From Bradyrhizobium lupini (GTDB taxonomy: Bacteria > Pseudomonadota > Alphaproteobacteria > Rhizobiales > Xanthobacteraceae), in NCBI RefSeq assembly GCF_040939785.1, contig NZ_CP162553.1, positions 1 through 64,000 of the forward strand: a stretch of 64,000 nt of DNA, written 5' to 3'. Below the pieces are notes generated by a model. It was not told the origin of the DNA. It did not search any database and saw only the letters and a list, made by a program, of their open reading frames with translations. The translations under genes were made by a program, and so were the position numbers. Each line of letters starts with the position of its first letter. Position 1 is the first letter of the stretch. Positions 19,997 to 29,903 of this stretch are shown here, piece after piece.

Positions 19997-21171
19997 TCAT
20001 TTCGCCCCCTGTGACGCAGACGACGACTTCCCGGCAGAGCCGTCGTGACTGCTTTGATCGGCATGTTTCACCGATGTGGAATACATCGGCATCAGCACGC
20101 GGAAGGTTGTCTTGCGCGGCTGAGATCGCATTCGATGATGCCCCCGTGATCCCCGATAATCTTTGCGACCAGCGCGAGGCCCAGACCGGAGCCGGTCTGT
20201 TTAGTGGTGACGAAGGGATCGAACAGGTTTGGCAGAAGATCGTCCGGCACGCCTGGTCCGTTGTCCTTCACGCAGAATTCGAGCGGCAGGGATACACGGG
20301 ATTTTTGACCGGGGACTGACAGGCGGACGCCGGGGCGAAACGCGGTGGTGAGCTGGATTTCACCGTCGGGAACGTCGATCAGCGCTTCGGCGGCGTTCTT
20401 CACCAGGTTGAGGAACACCTGGATGAGCTGGTCCTGGTTCGCCAGCACCGGCGGCAGCGAGGGATCGTAGTCCTCGACGAAGCGGATGTTGCGGGCAAAG
20501 CCGGACTGCGCCAGCCGTTTGACGTGATCGAGCACCGAATGGATGTTGACGGGGCCGCGCACCACGGGGCGCTCGTCGCCGAACACCTCCATGCGGTCGA
20601 CCAGCGTCACGATGCGGTCGGCCTCGTCGCAGATCAGCCGCGTCAGCATGCGGTCTTCCGAGGAGGCCTGCTGCTCCAGGAGCTGCGCCGCGCCGCGGAT
20701 GCCCGAGAGCGGGTTCTTGATCTCGTGCGCCAGCATCGCGGCGAGCGCGATCACCGAGCGCGCGGCGCTGCGATGGGTGAGCTGGCGGTCCATCTTGTCG
20801 GCGATGGAGCGCTCCTGGAGCATCACCACGATATGGCCGGGCCGTTCCGTGACGGGGGCAACGTGCAGATCGACCTGGCGGTCCCCGCCCATGCGCGGCG
20901 TGCCCAGATCGACCTTGTACTCGTTGACAGGTGCATTCGACGAACGCACCTGGTCGATCAGCGCCAGCAAGGGGCTGCCAAACGGCACCAGCTCTTTCAG
21001 CGACTGCCGCTTCAAGAACTGCGTCGAGATATCGAAGAAGGCTTCGGTTGCGATGTTGGCGGCGACGATTTTGCCGTCCGGCCCGATCATCAGCACGGGA
21101 TTGGGAAGTGCGTCCAGGATGGCATCGCTGTCGGACGGAAACGGCCGACGATGTTCAGCAACTGAGCTCAT
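19997..21171 (-). CDS. ntrB: Nitrogen sensor kinase NtrB
   Basis: Cytoplasmic PAS-type histidine kinase/phosphatase acting on NtrC under PII control. The start [16 protein letters not shown] overlaps the dusB stop by ATGA, so it is preferred to an ATG five codons earlier. [33 protein letters not shown]. Phospho-His in [22 protein letters not shown]. HATPase N-box [13 protein letters not shown] and G-boxes [10 protein letters not shown] and [19 protein letters not shown]. One frame break near 20128 (a missing T) hides the tail, which in the corrected frame runs [18 protein letters not shown]... to a TGA at 19997. About 391 residues. Confidence 0.95.
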
Positions 21172-22244
21172 GCAGCGGCGCTCCATGCGAAGTCGTCGAA
21201 GGCATCTTGCAGTGACCGGTGAACGAGGTGCGGATCCTCCGAGGTGAGGATTTTCTGGCGCCAGGATTTCAGCTTCTCGGCCGGCGCACGGCTCACATCG
21301 GCCGCGACGTCGAGCGCCCAGCCCAGATGTTTTCGCGCGTGCCGCAGCCCGATGCGCAGGCCGTAGAGCGCGCAGACGCCTTCATAAAGCGTGCGCACAT
21401 AATGCAGCTGCGTCTCGAGCGGCGGCGTGGCTTCCACCGCCCCACCCTTGAGGCGGCGGCCGATCTGGCCGGGCAGCCAGGGCTGGCCCTGCGCGCCGCG
21501 GCCGATCATCACGGCATCGGCGCCGGAGGCCTTTAACGCCGCGAGGGCCTTCTCGTAAGTGGTGATGTCGCCATTGACGACGAGCGGAATGGAGATGGCC
21601 TCGCGTACGGCGCGGATCGCATCCCAATCGGCCTCGCCCTTGTAGAACTGGCAGCGGGTGCGGCCGTGCACGGTGACGAGCTTGATGCCTGATGCCTGTG
21701 CGCGCCGCGCCAGTTCCGGTGCGTTGCGGGTGCGGTCGTCCCAGCCGAGCCGCATCTTCAACGTCACTGGCACCTTCACCGCCGCGATCGTCGCTTCGAT
21801 CAGGCTGACGGCGTGGTCGAGGTCGCGCATCAAGGCGGAACCGGACTGGCCGCCGGTGACGTGACGAGCCGGACAGCCCATGTTGATGTCGATGATATCG
21901 GCGCCTTCGGCTTCAGCGATCCGGGCGCCCTCCGCCATCCAATGCGTCTCGCACCCGGCGAGCTGGACCACGTGGGGACCGATCCCCGTGGCTTCGCAGC
22001 GCAACCGGGACATATGATGGCCATTGGCGAGTTCGTCGCTGGCCGTCATTTCGGACACCACCAGACCGGCCCCCAACTCCGCGGCAAGCCGGCGGACGGG
22101 CGAGTCAGTCACCCCCGACATCGGTGCCAGGAAGACCGGGGTGGCGACATCAATATCGCCTATCTTCAATGGCTTAGAGCCTGATACTACCGAGCCGGTC
22201 ACAGGGGTCTCGTTGCGTTGGCAGCGCCTCATCGCGCCTGCCAT
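21168..22244 (-). CDS. dusB: tRNA-dihydrouridine synthase DusB (NifR3)
   Basis: FMN enzyme reducing uridine to dihydrouridine in the tRNA D-loop. TIM-barrel with [17 protein letters not shown], the flavin and tRNA segments [20 protein letters not shown] (catalytic Cys in GCPA), [28 protein letters not shown] and VVNGDI, and [18 protein letters not shown]. First gene of the dusB-ntrB-ntrC operon, the standard alphaproteobacterial order. The exact start is open: an ATG at 22244 or 22232, or a later codon before [13 protein letters not shown]. The proposed NtrC site lies only 13 bases above the first ATG. Confidence 0.94.
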   Translation of the reverse strand: MAGAMRRCQRNETPVTGSVVSGSKPLKIGDIDVATPVFLAPMSGVTDSPVRRLAAELGAGLVVSEMTASDELANGHHMSRLRCEATGIGPHVVQLAGCETHWMAEGARIAEAEGADIIDINMGCPARHVTGGQSGSALMRDLDHAVSLIEATIAAVKVPVTLKMRLGWDDRTRNAPELARRAQASGIKLVTVHGRTRCQFYKGEADWDAIRAVREAISIPLVVNGDITTYEKALAALKASGADAVMIGRGAQGQPWLPGQIGRRLKGGAVEATPPLETQLHYVRTLYEGVCALYGLRIGLRHARKHLGWALDVAADVSRAPAEKLKSWRQKILTSEDPHLVHRSLQDAFDDFAWSAAA

Positions 22245-22256
22245 GACCTATCTTGC

Positions 22257-22271
22257 GCACAATTCTTGTGC
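22257..22271. promoter_or_regulatory. Candidate NtrC-binding palindrome upstream of dusB-ntrBC
   Basis: GCACAATTCTTGTGC is a perfect 15-base palindrome (GCACAA, TTC, TTGTGC) and fits the NtrC consensus core GCAC-N7-GTGC. It sits between the divergent dusB-ntrBC and ispDF genes, 13 bases above the dusB ATG. That position suits repression of its own operon by NtrC, known for other rhizobial ntrBC operons. No -24/-12 sigma54 element was seen beside it. Confidence 0.55.
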
Positions 22272-22450
22272 AGTCAAGCGTCATGCCTACAGTTTAGACA
22301 GTTCTGCAAATCTTTCAAGTGCAGTGCAGCAAAATGCTGTTTCCCACAATCCGGGAAACCCCCTTTTATTGCGGGCCTGCCGTGCTAGAGGCATGCGGCG
22401 ATCACCCCACCCCCCGACTCTCTTCATCACCAAATGAGTATTTGAGTCCT

Positions 22451-23632
22451 ATGGCGAAATCACAGCGCACCGCAGTCGTCCTCGTCGCTGCCGGACGCGG
22501 CCTGCGCGCAGGCGCCGGTGGCCCCAAGCAATATCGCGAGATCGGCGGCGTGCCGGTGATCTATCGCGCCATGGAGGCCTTCAGCCGTCATGCGGACGTG
22601 TTCGCAGTTCAGCCAGTCGTGAACCCGGACGACAGCGCCATGTTCACGGCGGCGGTCGCAGGGCTCGGCCACGAGGCGCCGGTCAATGGCGGCGCGACCC
22701 GGCAGGCCTCGGTGCTCGCCGGTCTCGAAGCGCTCGCCAGGCACAAGCCCGACATCGTCCTGATCCACGACGCCGCGCGACCCTTCGTTTCGGAAGGCGT
22801 GATCACCCGCGCGATCGATGCGGCCAGCCGCACCGGCGCGGCGATCCCCGTCGTTCCCGTCACCGACACCATCAAGATCACCGGCGAGAATGACAATGTC
22901 GAGGACACGCCGGACCGGGCGCGGTTGCGAATTGCGCAGACGCCGCAATCCTTTCGTTTCGACGTCATCCTCGAAGCGCATCGTCGCGCGGCCAAGGACA
23001 GGCGCAGCGATTTCACCGACGATGCCGCGATTGCCGAATGGGCGGGATTGACGGTTGCAACCTTTGAAGGCGATGTTGCCAATATGAAGCTCACCACTCC
23101 CGAGGATTTCGTGCGCGAGGAAGCGCGGCTGGCAAGCCTGCTCGGCGACATCAGGACCGGCACGGGCTACGACGTCCACGCCTTCGGCGAGGGCGACCAT
23201 CTCATGATATGCGGCGTGCGCGTGCCGCACACCAAAGGCTTCATGGCCCATTCCGACGGCGATGTCGGCCTGCATGCGCTGGTCGACGCCATCCTGGGCG
23301 CGCTCGCTGACGGCGACATCGGATCGCACTTTCCGCCCAGCGACGCGAAGTGGAAAGGCGCCTCCTCCGACCAGTTTTTGCAATACGCCATCGAGCGCGT
23401 CACCCAGCGCGGCGGCCGCATCGCCAATCTCGAGGTGACCATGATCTGCGAGCGGCCGAAGATCGGCCCTTTGCGCGAGACCATGCGCGCGCGCATCGCC
23501 GAGATTTCCGGCGTCGACATCTCCCGCGTCGCGGTCAAGGCGACCACCAGCGAGCGGCTCGGCTTCACGGGCCGCGAGGAAGGCATCGCGGCCACCGCGA
23601 GCGCCACCATCCGCCTGCCCTGGAGTGTCTAG
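22451..23632 (+). CDS. ispDF: Bifunctional IspD/IspF enzyme of the MEP pathway
   Basis: 393-residue fusion. The IspD half (about 1-225) makes CDP-methylerythritol: [25 protein letters not shown] is the CTP-binding loop, then [15 protein letters not shown] and [12 protein letters not shown]. The IspF half (about 230-393) makes the cyclic diphosphate: [47 protein letters not shown] carries the zinc DxH pair and later His, and [19 protein letters not shown] and [21 protein letters not shown] follow. The start at 22451 opens the conserved IspD N-terminus. The fusion is typical of alphaproteobacteria and joins a pathway pair that otherwise flanks ispE. Followed by cinA after 3 bases. Confidence 0.96.
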   Translation: MAKSQRTAVVLVAAGRGLRAGAGGPKQYREIGGVPVIYRAMEAFSRHADVFAVQPVVNPDDSAMFTAAVAGLGHEAPVNGGATRQASVLAGLEALARHKPDIVLIHDAARPFVSEGVITRAIDAASRTGAAIPVVPVTDTIKITGENDNVEDTPDRARLRIAQTPQSFRFDVILEAHRRAAKDRRSDFTDDAAIAEWAGLTVATFEGDVANMKLTTPEDFVREEARLASLLGDIRTGTGYDVHAFGEGDHLMICGVRVPHTKGFMAHSDGDVGLHALVDAILGALADGDIGSHFPPSDAKWKGASSDQFLQYAIERVTQRGGRIANLEVTMICERPKIGPLRETMRARIAEISGVDISRVAVKATTSERLGFTGREEGIAATASATIRLPWSV

Positions 23633-23635
23633 GCC

Positions 23636-24235
23636 ATGGGCGGCAGCGACGCACGCGCACTCTCCCGCTCGCTGCTCGATTTGTGCCGGATGCGCAAGCT
23701 GACGATCGCGACCGCGGAGTCCTGCACCGGCGGTCTCGTCGCGGGCGCGCTGACCGACATCCCCGGCTCCTCCGACGTCATCGATCGCGGCTTCGTCACC
23801 TATTCCAACGACGCCAAGCGCGCGATGCTCGGGGTCGAGGCAAGCACGCTCACCAATTTCGGCGCCGTCAGCAAAGAGACCGCAACAGCTATGGCGGTCG
23901 GTGCGCTGGAGCGTGCCGGCGTCGATCTTGCGGTCGCCATCACTGGCATCGCCGGCCCCGGGGGTGCAACGCCTGGCAAGCCGGTTGGCCTCGTGCACTT
24001 CGCCGCCGCCGCGCGCGACGGACGCATCGTCCATCGCGAGCATCGCTTTGGCGGCATCGGCCGCACCGCCGTGCGTCAGCGCTCCGTGGTCGAGGCGCTG
24101 CGCATGCTGATGGATCTCGCCCGCGGCCCGCAAGTTACGGCCAAGCCGAAACGTGCCGCCGCAGTAACCCGCCTGCGCCCGCGCGTGACACGATCACCGC
24201 GCCGGCACGCGGTGAAGCGCAGGCCGCCGCGCTGA
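23636..24235 (+). CDS. CinA-family nicotinamide-nucleotide amidase (PncC-type)
   Basis: 199 residues, the single-domain form lacking the N-terminal MoaB-like domain. The domain opens [48 protein letters not shown] and continues [41 protein letters not shown] and [16 protein letters not shown]. Such enzymes deamidate NMN to nicotinate mononucleotide in NAD salvage. The C-terminus is a basic Arg/Lys/Pro extension of about 35 residues ([23 protein letters not shown]...). Translationally close to ispDF (3-base gap). Confidence 0.92.
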   Translation: MGGSDARALSRSLLDLCRMRKLTIATAESCTGGLVAGALTDIPGSSDVIDRGFVTYSNDAKRAMLGVEASTLTNFGAVSKETATAMAVGALERAGVDLAVAITGIAGPGGATPGKPVGLVHFAAAARDGRIVHREHRFGGIGRTAVRQRSVVEALRMLMDLARGPQVTAKPKRAAAVTRLRPRVTRSPRRHAVKRRPPR

Positions 24236-24268
24236 CCGCGGGGGTGAGATCCCTCACGCAGCCGCGAG

Positions 24269-24488
24269 TTAAGCACTCACGTGATCGAGCACGCACTGCT
24301 TGATCGCGCTGTGATTGACGATGGCTGCGCCCCACACCAGCCCGTAGCGACTTGACCTTTCCCGCCATGCAGGTGACCTCGACGTCATTGCCGATGTGGA
24401 AGGGTCGAAACAGCAGCAGCATGACGCCGGCGGCGATGTTGGAGAGTGGGCCTGTAATGCCAGACCAACGGCGAGAGATGCGCAACAT
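24269..24488 (-). pseudogene. Remnant of a small MscS-type mechanosensitive channel gene
   Basis: In one frame GITGPLSNIAAGVMLLLFRPFHIGNDVEVTCMAGKVKSL matches the pore helix and upper beta domain of small MscS channels. After a frame change near 24345 it continues LVWGAAIVNHSAIKQCVLDHVSA to a TAA at 24269, a plausible C-terminus. The N-terminal membrane helices are absent. Its 5' end is cut where another gene fragment begins on the opposite strand, so this is a decayed remnant rather than only a sequencing error. Confidence 0.6.
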
Positions 24489-24576
24489 TGCCCGTGCGAT
24501 GACGCCGCTGGAGATCGAGCAGGCCGCTGCGTATTATGCCTCGCAGCCGCCGGATGTCGTGAAGGCGGTGGATTGA
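24457..24576 (+). pseudogene. Probable C-terminal fragment of a c-type cytochrome
   Basis: The open frame from 24457 reads MPDQRREMRNIARAMTPLEIEQ, then AAAYYASQPPDVVKAVD and stop. The pattern of a regulated helix before AAAYYASQP resembles the C-terminal helix of cytochrome c553/c4 proteins. No CxxCH haem motif remains upstream. It overlaps the end of the mscS remnant, so the two fragments appear to have been joined by a deletion or rearrangement. Similarity judged by eye. Confidence 0.4.
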
Positions 24577-24602
24577 AATTTTGGCACGCCTGCCTTCCCC
24601 AT

Positions 24603-24690
24603 CGTCATTGCGAGCGCAGCGAAGCAATCCAGAGTCTCTCCGCAGAGGGATTCTGGATTGCTTCGTCGCAAGGGCTCTTCGCAATGAAGG
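24603..24690. repeat. Palindromic dispersed-type repeat (CGTCATTGCGAGCGCAGCGA type)
   Basis: CGTCATTGCGAGCGCAGCGA followed by AGCAATCCAGA faces TCTGGATTGCTTCGTCGCAA then GGGCTCTTCGCAATGA. The ends pair as an imperfect cruciform with a short centre (AGAGTCTCTCCGCAGAGGGA). It sits in the gene-poor gap before ratA. I recognise this as a type scattered through Bradyrhizobium-like intergenic regions, which needs a database check. Confidence 0.65.
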
Positions 24691-24717
24691 AGGAGAGAGC
24701 GTGCCCGTCCGCAACCA

Positions 24718-25187
24718 CTACGACGACACCAGCTTCCGCCGTCCGTAGATCGCATCCGCCCGCTTCTCGAAGGCGATGGAAAATCGCGCGAACGCGGCGT
24801 CGAACATCGAGCCCATCAGGAGCGCCAGCATGCGGCTCTTGAACTCGTAGGCAAGGAAGAAGCCGACATCGCAAACGCTCTCGCCTTTGGGCTCGAACGT
24901 CCAACGGTTTTCCAGATTGCTGAAGGGACCTTGCAGATATTCGACCAGGATCTTCAAATTGGCGCGGTCGAGCGTCACGCGGCTGGTGAAGGATTCCTGA
25001 CCAGCTTGAACGACACCGTCATGTCCGCGACCAGCACCTCGGTGCCGTCGGGTTTCGCCATGCGCTGACGGACCTTCAGCGCACTGCACAGCGGCACGAA
25101 TTCCGGGTAGCGCTCGACGTCAGCGACCAGATCAAACATCTCGGACGCGCTGTGATCGACACGACGCTTGCTCGAAAAATTGGGCAT
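24718..25187 (-). CDS. ratA: RatA / Coq10-like START-domain protein
   Basis: About 157 residues after repair. Typical family start MPNFSSKRRVDHSASEMFDLVADVERYPEFVPLCSALKV, then VADMTVSFKLV. After a break near 24995 (one C missing in GTCCAGGAA) it continues QESFTSRVTLDRANLKILVEYLQGPFSNLENRWTFEP and FFLAYEFKSRMLALLMGSMFDAAFARFSIAFEKRADAIYG. The family binds ubiquinone-like lipids (Coq10), and in E. coli a member is named RatA for an effect on 70S assembly; the lipid role is the safer guess. It lies just downstream of lipA, a common pairing. Confidence 0.88.
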
Positions 25188-25193
25188 GGCGAT

Positions 25194-26150
25194 TCAGCGG
25201 GCGCTTGCTGCCCGCGCGGCCTTCAGTTTCGCAAAATCCTCGCCGGCATGATGCGACGAACGGGTGAGCGGGGTCGCAGACACCATCAGGAAACCCTTGG
25301 TGTAGGCGACCTTCTCGTAGGACGAAAACTCGTCCGGCGGCACGTAGCGCATCACGGCGTGATGCTTGCGGGTCGGCTGGAGATATTGCCCGATGGTCAG
25401 GAAATCGACGTCGGCGGAACGCAGATCGTCCATCACCTGCTGCACCTCGTGGCGCTCCTCGCCGAGGCCGACCATGATGCCGGACTTGGTGAAGATGGTG
25501 GGATCGAGCTCCTTGACCCGCTGCAACAGCCGGATCGAATGGAAATAGCGCGCGCCCGGCCGCACCGTGAGATAGCACGACGGCACGGTCTCGAGATTGT
25601 GGTTGAACACGTCGGGCTTCGCCGCGACGACGACCTCCAGCGCCCCCTCCTTGCGCAGGAAGTCGGGCGTCAGGATCTCGATCGTGGTCGAGGGGCACGC
25701 GGCGCGGATCGCGCGGATGGTCTGGGCGAAATGCTCGGCGCCGCCGTCAGTGAGATCGTCGCGGTCCACGGAGGTGATGACGACATGGGCAAGGCCGAGC
25801 TTGGCCACAGCCTCGCCGACGTTCTGCGGCTCGGCCGCGTCAAGTGCATTCGGCATGCCGGTCTTGACGTTGCAGAAGGCACAGGCGCGGGTGCAGGTGT
25901 CGCCCATGATCATGAAGGTCGCGTGCTTCTTGTCCCAGCACTCGCCGATATTCGGGCAGCCCGCCTCCTCGCACACCGTATGCAGGCCGTTGGCGCGCAC
26001 GATGTTGCGCGTGTCGGCATAGCCGCGGGTGTTGGGCGCGCGTACGCGGATCCAGTCCGGCTTCGGCGGCGAAGCGGAATCGGGCCGGTTCACCTTTTCG
26101 GGGTGACGTGGGCGCAGCGGGTTCGAGATGGTATCGACGATAACGACCAT
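25194..26150 (-). CDS. lipA: Lipoyl synthase LipA
   Basis: 318-residue radical-SAM enzyme inserting sulfur into octanoyl groups of lipoate-dependent proteins. The auxiliary cluster cysteines are in [12 protein letters not shown], and the radical-SAM cluster in [12 protein letters not shown] (CxxxCxxC). Other segments are [54 protein letters not shown] and [20 protein letters not shown]-terminal serine required at the active site is seen in [15 protein letters not shown]. Intact. It reads into ratA 6 bases downstream. Confidence 0.97.
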   Translation of the reverse strand: MVVIVDTISNPLRPRHPEKVNRPDSASPPKPDWIRVRAPNTRGYADTRNIVRANGLHTVCEEAGCPNIGECWDKKHATFMIMGDTCTRACAFCNVKTGMPNALDAAEPQNVGEAVAKLGLAHVVITSVDRDDLTDGGAEHFAQTIRAIRAACPSTTIEILTPDFLRKEGALEVVVAAKPDVFNHNLETVPSCYLTVRPGARYFHSIRLLQRVKELDPTIFTKSGIMVGLGEERHEVQQVMDDLRSADVDFLTIGQYLQPTRKHHAVMRYVPPDEFSSYEKVAYTKGFLMVSATPLTRSSHHAGEDFAKLKAARAASAR

Positions 26151-26280
26151 GGGGTGTCCGGTCTGACCAAGTCCTACCTAGTCGGTCTGGCCGGGCATCG
26201 CAACCCGGCTCGCACCGCTTCAGGGAACATGGCAGATATGGGCAATATCCTGCTCTGTTCTCTGGCGATTCTCCCCTCGA

Positions 26281-26883
26281 ATGGCTCCAGTCTCGAAGAC
26301 CTCTACTCCTCGGCTCGGCAAAGCCCTGAAGCGTACCTTTTTCGCGCGCAGCGTCCACGAGGTCGCGCCCGATCTGATCGGTGCGACCATGCTGGTCAAC
26401 GGCGTTGGCGGGATCATCGTCGAGGTCGAGGCCTATCATCATACCGAGCCGGCGGCGCACTCCTACAATGGCCCGACGCCGCGGAACCAGGTGATGTTCG
26501 GCCCGCCCGGCTTTGCCTATGTCTACCGCTCCTACGGCATCCACTGGTGTGTGAACTTCGTCTGCGAGGAAGAAGGCTCGGCCAGCGCCGTGCTGATCCG
26601 CGCGCTGGAGCCGACCCACGGAATCGCCGCGATGCGGCGGCGCCGCCATCTCCAGGATTTGCACACGTTGTGCTCGGGCCCGGGCAAGCTGACCGAAGCG
26701 CTCGGCATCACCATCGCGCACAATGCCTTGCCGCTCGACCGTCCGCCGATCGCGCTGCATGCGCGGACGGAGGACGTCGAGGTGGCGGCCGGCATCCGGA
26801 TCGGCATCACCAAGGCGGTCGAGCTGCCCTGGCGCTATGGTGTCAGGGGCTCGAAATTCCTCAGCAAGCCGTTTCCGAAATAA
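26281..26883 (+). CDS. DNA-3-methyladenine glycosylase (AAG/Mpg family)
   Basis: 200-residue base-excision enzyme removing alkylated purines. Family landmarks: [39 protein letters not shown] (the catalytic Glu lies in VEVEAY), [31 protein letters not shown] (the Tyr-rich intercalation segment), and [14 protein letters not shown]. Convergent with valS, with only 2 bases between stops, and divergent from lipA. The ATG at 26281 is the first in frame. Intact. Confidence 0.94.
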   Translation: MAPVSKTSTPRLGKALKRTFFARSVHEVAPDLIGATMLVNGVGGIIVEVEAYHHTEPAAHSYNGPTPRNQVMFGPPGFAYVYRSYGIHWCVNFVCEEEGSASAVLIRALEPTHGIAAMRRRRHLQDLHTLCSGPGKLTEALGITIAHNALPLDRPPIALHARTEDVEVAAGIRIGITKAVELPWRYGVRGSKFLSKPFPK

Positions 26884-26885
26884 GC

Positions 26886-29762
26886 TTACGACGCCTGCTT
26901 GAGCCGCTCCAGCGCCTCGAGCAGCTTGGCCTTGCGGGCGAGCGCGGCCTCGCGCTTCTCGCGCTCCTCCTCGACGACCTCCTCGGCCGCGTTGGCCACG
27001 AATTTCTCGTTGGCCAGTTTGGACTCGGCACGCTTGATGTCGGCGTCGGCCTTCCCGATCTCCTTGTCCAGACGCGTGCGCTCGGCGACGACGTCAATCA
27101 CGCCCTTCAGCGGCAGCGCGGCCACCTCGCCGCGCACCAGGAGCTGGACCGCGCCGTCGGGCGCACGGTCGGCGAAGGAGATGTCCGACAGCCGCGCCAT
27201 GCGCTTGATGACGTCGCTCCAGCGCGGCGCGCGCTCCTTCGTCTCGGCCGAGGCGCCTGCGAGCACCAGCGCCGTGAGGGTCGCCGGCGGGATGTTCATC
27301 TCGGCGCGCACCGAACGGATCTGCGTGACAAGGTCAATGACCCAGCCGATCTCGGCCTCGGCCGCGGGATCGGTGAAGTCGGCATGGTCGAAGATCGGCA
27401 GCACCCAAACCGGCGAGACGAGCGCGTCGGTCGGCCCCGTCGTCGCCGCGAGCATCGCAAGCTGCTCCGGCGTCGGCCCGGCCGGCTTCAGCGGCCACGG
27501 TGCCAGCGCGAGCAGACCGTCGCGCTTGGCCGTCACCTCCCACAGCTCCTCGGTGATGAAGGGCATGAAGGGGTGCAGCAGTTTCAGGATCTCGTCGCGC
27601 GCCCATGCCACCATGGCGCGGGTCTCGGCCTTGGCAGGGCTGTCGGGGCCGAGTAGCACGGGTTTTGCGAGCTCGAGATACCAGTCGCAATAGACGTTCC
27701 ACACGAAGCGGTAGATGCTGCCGGCGGCGTCATTGAAGCGATAGGCCTCGATCGCCTCGGTCACCTCGCGCGTGGTGTGCGCACTCTCATGTGCGATCCA
27801 GCGGTTCAGCGTCTCTTTGACCTTCGCCGGCTCGAAGCCTTCGGGCACGGCGCAATGGTTCATCTCCGCAAAGCGCGACGCATTCCAGAGCTTGGTCGCG
27901 AAATTGCGATAGCCCTCGACGCGGCTGGTGGCGAGCTTGATGTCGCGCCCCTGCGCGGCCATCGCGGCCAGCGTGAAGCGCAGCGCGTCCGCACCATATT
28001 GGTCGATCAGGCTGAGCGGATCGATGACGTTGCCCTTCGACTTCGACATCTTGGCGCCCTTCTCGTCGCGGACGAGGGCGTGGATGTAGATCGTCGAGAA
28101 CGGCACCTCCTTCATGAAGTGCAGCCCCATCATCATCATGCGGGCGACCCAGAAGAAGATGATGTCGAAGCCCGTCACCAGTGCGTTGGTCGGGTAGTAG
28201 CGCTGCACTTCCGGCGCGTCTGCGGGCCAGCCGAGGGTCGAGAATGGCCACAGCGCCGAGGAGAACCAGGTGTCGAGCACGTCCTCGTCGCGCGTGATGA
28301 AGCCGTCCCGCTTGTTGCGGTCGAGCGCCATCTCGCGGCCCTGCTCGACCGTGATGACTTCCTGCTCGACGTAATAGCCGAGGGCGTGGCTGACGGCCTC
28401 CTCCTCGGTCTCGGCGACGAACACCTTGCCATCAGGACCGTACCAGGCCGGGATCTGGTGGCCCCACCAGAGCTGGCGCGAGATGCACCAGGGCTGGATG
28501 TTCTCCATCCACTCGAAATAGGTTTTTTCCCAGTTCTTTGGCACGAAGGTGGTTTCGCCCGAACGCACGGCGGCCATCGCGGGCTTCGCCAGCGTCTTGG
28601 CGTCGACATACCATTGGTCGGTCAGATAGGGCTCGATCACCGTGCCGGAGCGGTCGCCATGCGGCACCATGTGGGTGTGAGGTTCGATCCGCTCGACGAA
28701 ACCGAACGATTCCAGTCGCTCGACGATGCGCTTGCGCGCTGCAAAGCGATCGAGCTTGTTGAACTCCTCGGCGAACTGCGAGGCACCTTCCGGCAGGTCG
28801 CGCAGATAATCCTCGTTGTCGAGGAGATCGAGGCAACCTTCCTTGTCGATGACGCTGATTCGGGCGAGGCCGTGGCGATTGCCGACCTCGAAATCGTTGA
28901 AGTCGTGCGCCGGCGTCACCTTGACCGCGCCCGAGCCCTTCTCCGGATCGGAATAATCGTCGGCGACGATCTGGATCTTGCGGCCGACCAGCGGCAGGAT
29001 CACGTTCTTGCCGACCAGCTTCTGATAGCGCTCGTCGTCGGGATGCACGGCCACCCCGGTATCGCCGAGCATGGTCTCCGGGCGCGTGGTGGCAACGACG
29101 ATGAAGCTCGAGGGATCCTCGGGGCTGAAGATCTTGCCCTCGATCGGATAGCGCAGGTACCATAGGCTACCCTTGACCTCGGTCTGCTGCACTTCGAGAT
29201 CGGAGATCGCGGTGAGCAGCTTGGTGTCCCAGTTCACCAGCCGCTTGTCCTTGTAGATCAGGCCGTCGCGGTGCAGCTCGACGAACACCTTGACCACGGC
29301 CTTGGACAGGCCCTCGTCCATGGTGAAGCGTTCGCGCGACCAGTCGCAGGAGGCGCCGAGCCGCTTGAGTTGGTTGATGATGGTGTCGCCGCTCTCGGCC
29401 TTCCACTGCCAGACCCGCTCCAGAAACTTCTCGCGGCCCATCTCGCGACGGCTGGGCTGCTGGCGCTCCATCAGCTGCCGCTCCACCACCATCTGGGTGG
29501 CGATGCCGGCATGGTCGGTGCCGGGCTGCCACAGCACGTCGCGACCGCGCATGCGCTCGAACCGGCACAGGATGTCCTGGAGCGTGTTGTTGAGGGCGTG
29601 GCCCATGTGCAGCGAGCCCGTCACGTTCGGCGGCGGGATCACGATGGTAAAGGGCACAGCGTCGCGGCGGTCTGGGCGGCCGGCCTTGAAGGCAAGGCTG
29701 TCCTCCCACACGACGGACATGCGGGCTTCGATATCGGCGGGCTGGTAATTTTTCTCGATCAT
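26886..29762 (-). CDS. valS: Valyl-tRNA synthetase
   Basis: 958 residues, class Ia. HIGH motif in PPPNVTGSLHMGHALNN; the KMSKS motif in RDEKGAKMSKSKGNVIDPLSLIDQYGADALRF; editing domain with VVATTRPETMLGDTGVAVHPDDERY. The anticodon-binding domain begins near KETLNRWIAHE. A C-terminal coiled coil (LDKEIGKADADIKRAESKLANEKFVANAAEEVVEEEREK...) is the usual ValS tail that grips tRNA. Intact across nearly 2.9 kb, in contrast with the frame-broken genes to the left. Upstream on the same strand lies popZ, 141 bases away. Confidence 0.97.
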   Translation of the reverse strand: MIEKNYQPADIEARMSVVWEDSLAFKAGRPDRRDAVPFTIVIPPPNVTGSLHMGHALNNTLQDILCRFERMRGRDVLWQPGTDHAGIATQMVVERQLMERQQPSRREMGREKFLERVWQWKAESGDTIINQLKRLGASCDWSRERFTMDEGLSKAVVKVFVELHRDGLIYKDKRLVNWDTKLLTAISDLEVQQTEVKGSLWYLRYPIEGKIFSPEDPSSFIVVATTRPETMLGDTGVAVHPDDERYQKLVGKNVILPLVGRKIQIVADDYSDPEKGSGAVKVTPAHDFNDFEVGNRHGLARISVIDKEGCLDLLDNEDYLRDLPEGASQFAEEFNKLDRFAARKRIVERLESFGFVERIEPHTHMVPHGDRSGTVIEPYLTDQWYVDAKTLAKPAMAAVRSGETTFVPKNWEKTYFEWMENIQPWCISRQLWWGHQIPAWYGPDGKVFVAETEEEAVSHALGYYVEQEVITVEQGREMALDRNKRDGFITRDEDVLDTWFSSALWPFSTLGWPADAPEVQRYYPTNALVTGFDIIFFWVARMMMMGLHFMKEVPFSTIYIHALVRDEKGAKMSKSKGNVIDPLSLIDQYGADALRFTLAAMAAQGRDIKLATSRVEGYRNFATKLWNASRFAEMNHCAVPEGFEPAKVKETLNRWIAHESAHTTREVTEAIEAYRFNDAAGSIYRFVWNVYCDWYLELAKPVLLGPDSPAKAETRAMVAWARDEILKLLHPFMPFITEELWEVTAKRDGLLALAPWPLKPAGPTPEQLAMLAATTGPTDALVSPVWVLPIFDHADFTDPAAEAEIGWVIDLVTQIRSVRAEMNIPPATLTALVLAGASAETKERAPRWSDVIKRMARLSDISFADRAPDGAVQLLVRGEVAALPLKGVIDVVAERTRLDKEIGKADADIKRAESKLANEKFVANAAEEVVEEEREKREAALARKAKLLEALERLKQAS

Positions 29763-29903
29763 GGCGCTGTTAGAAAGCCGCGCACGGGGTCCAAGTCAAC
29801 GGAAAGGTCAAAGGAAAGCCAGGCGGCAACAGGGCTTTCCGGTCCGGTCGGGAGACAGAATATGACCCACAAGCAGGGCTTTATGAGGGCTCTGCGGCCC
29901 GAT

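Noticed and set aside
25152..27656. 834-codon open frame on + strand across ratA, lipA and valS
   Set aside because: It runs antisense to several well-conserved genes, with no domain or ribosome site.
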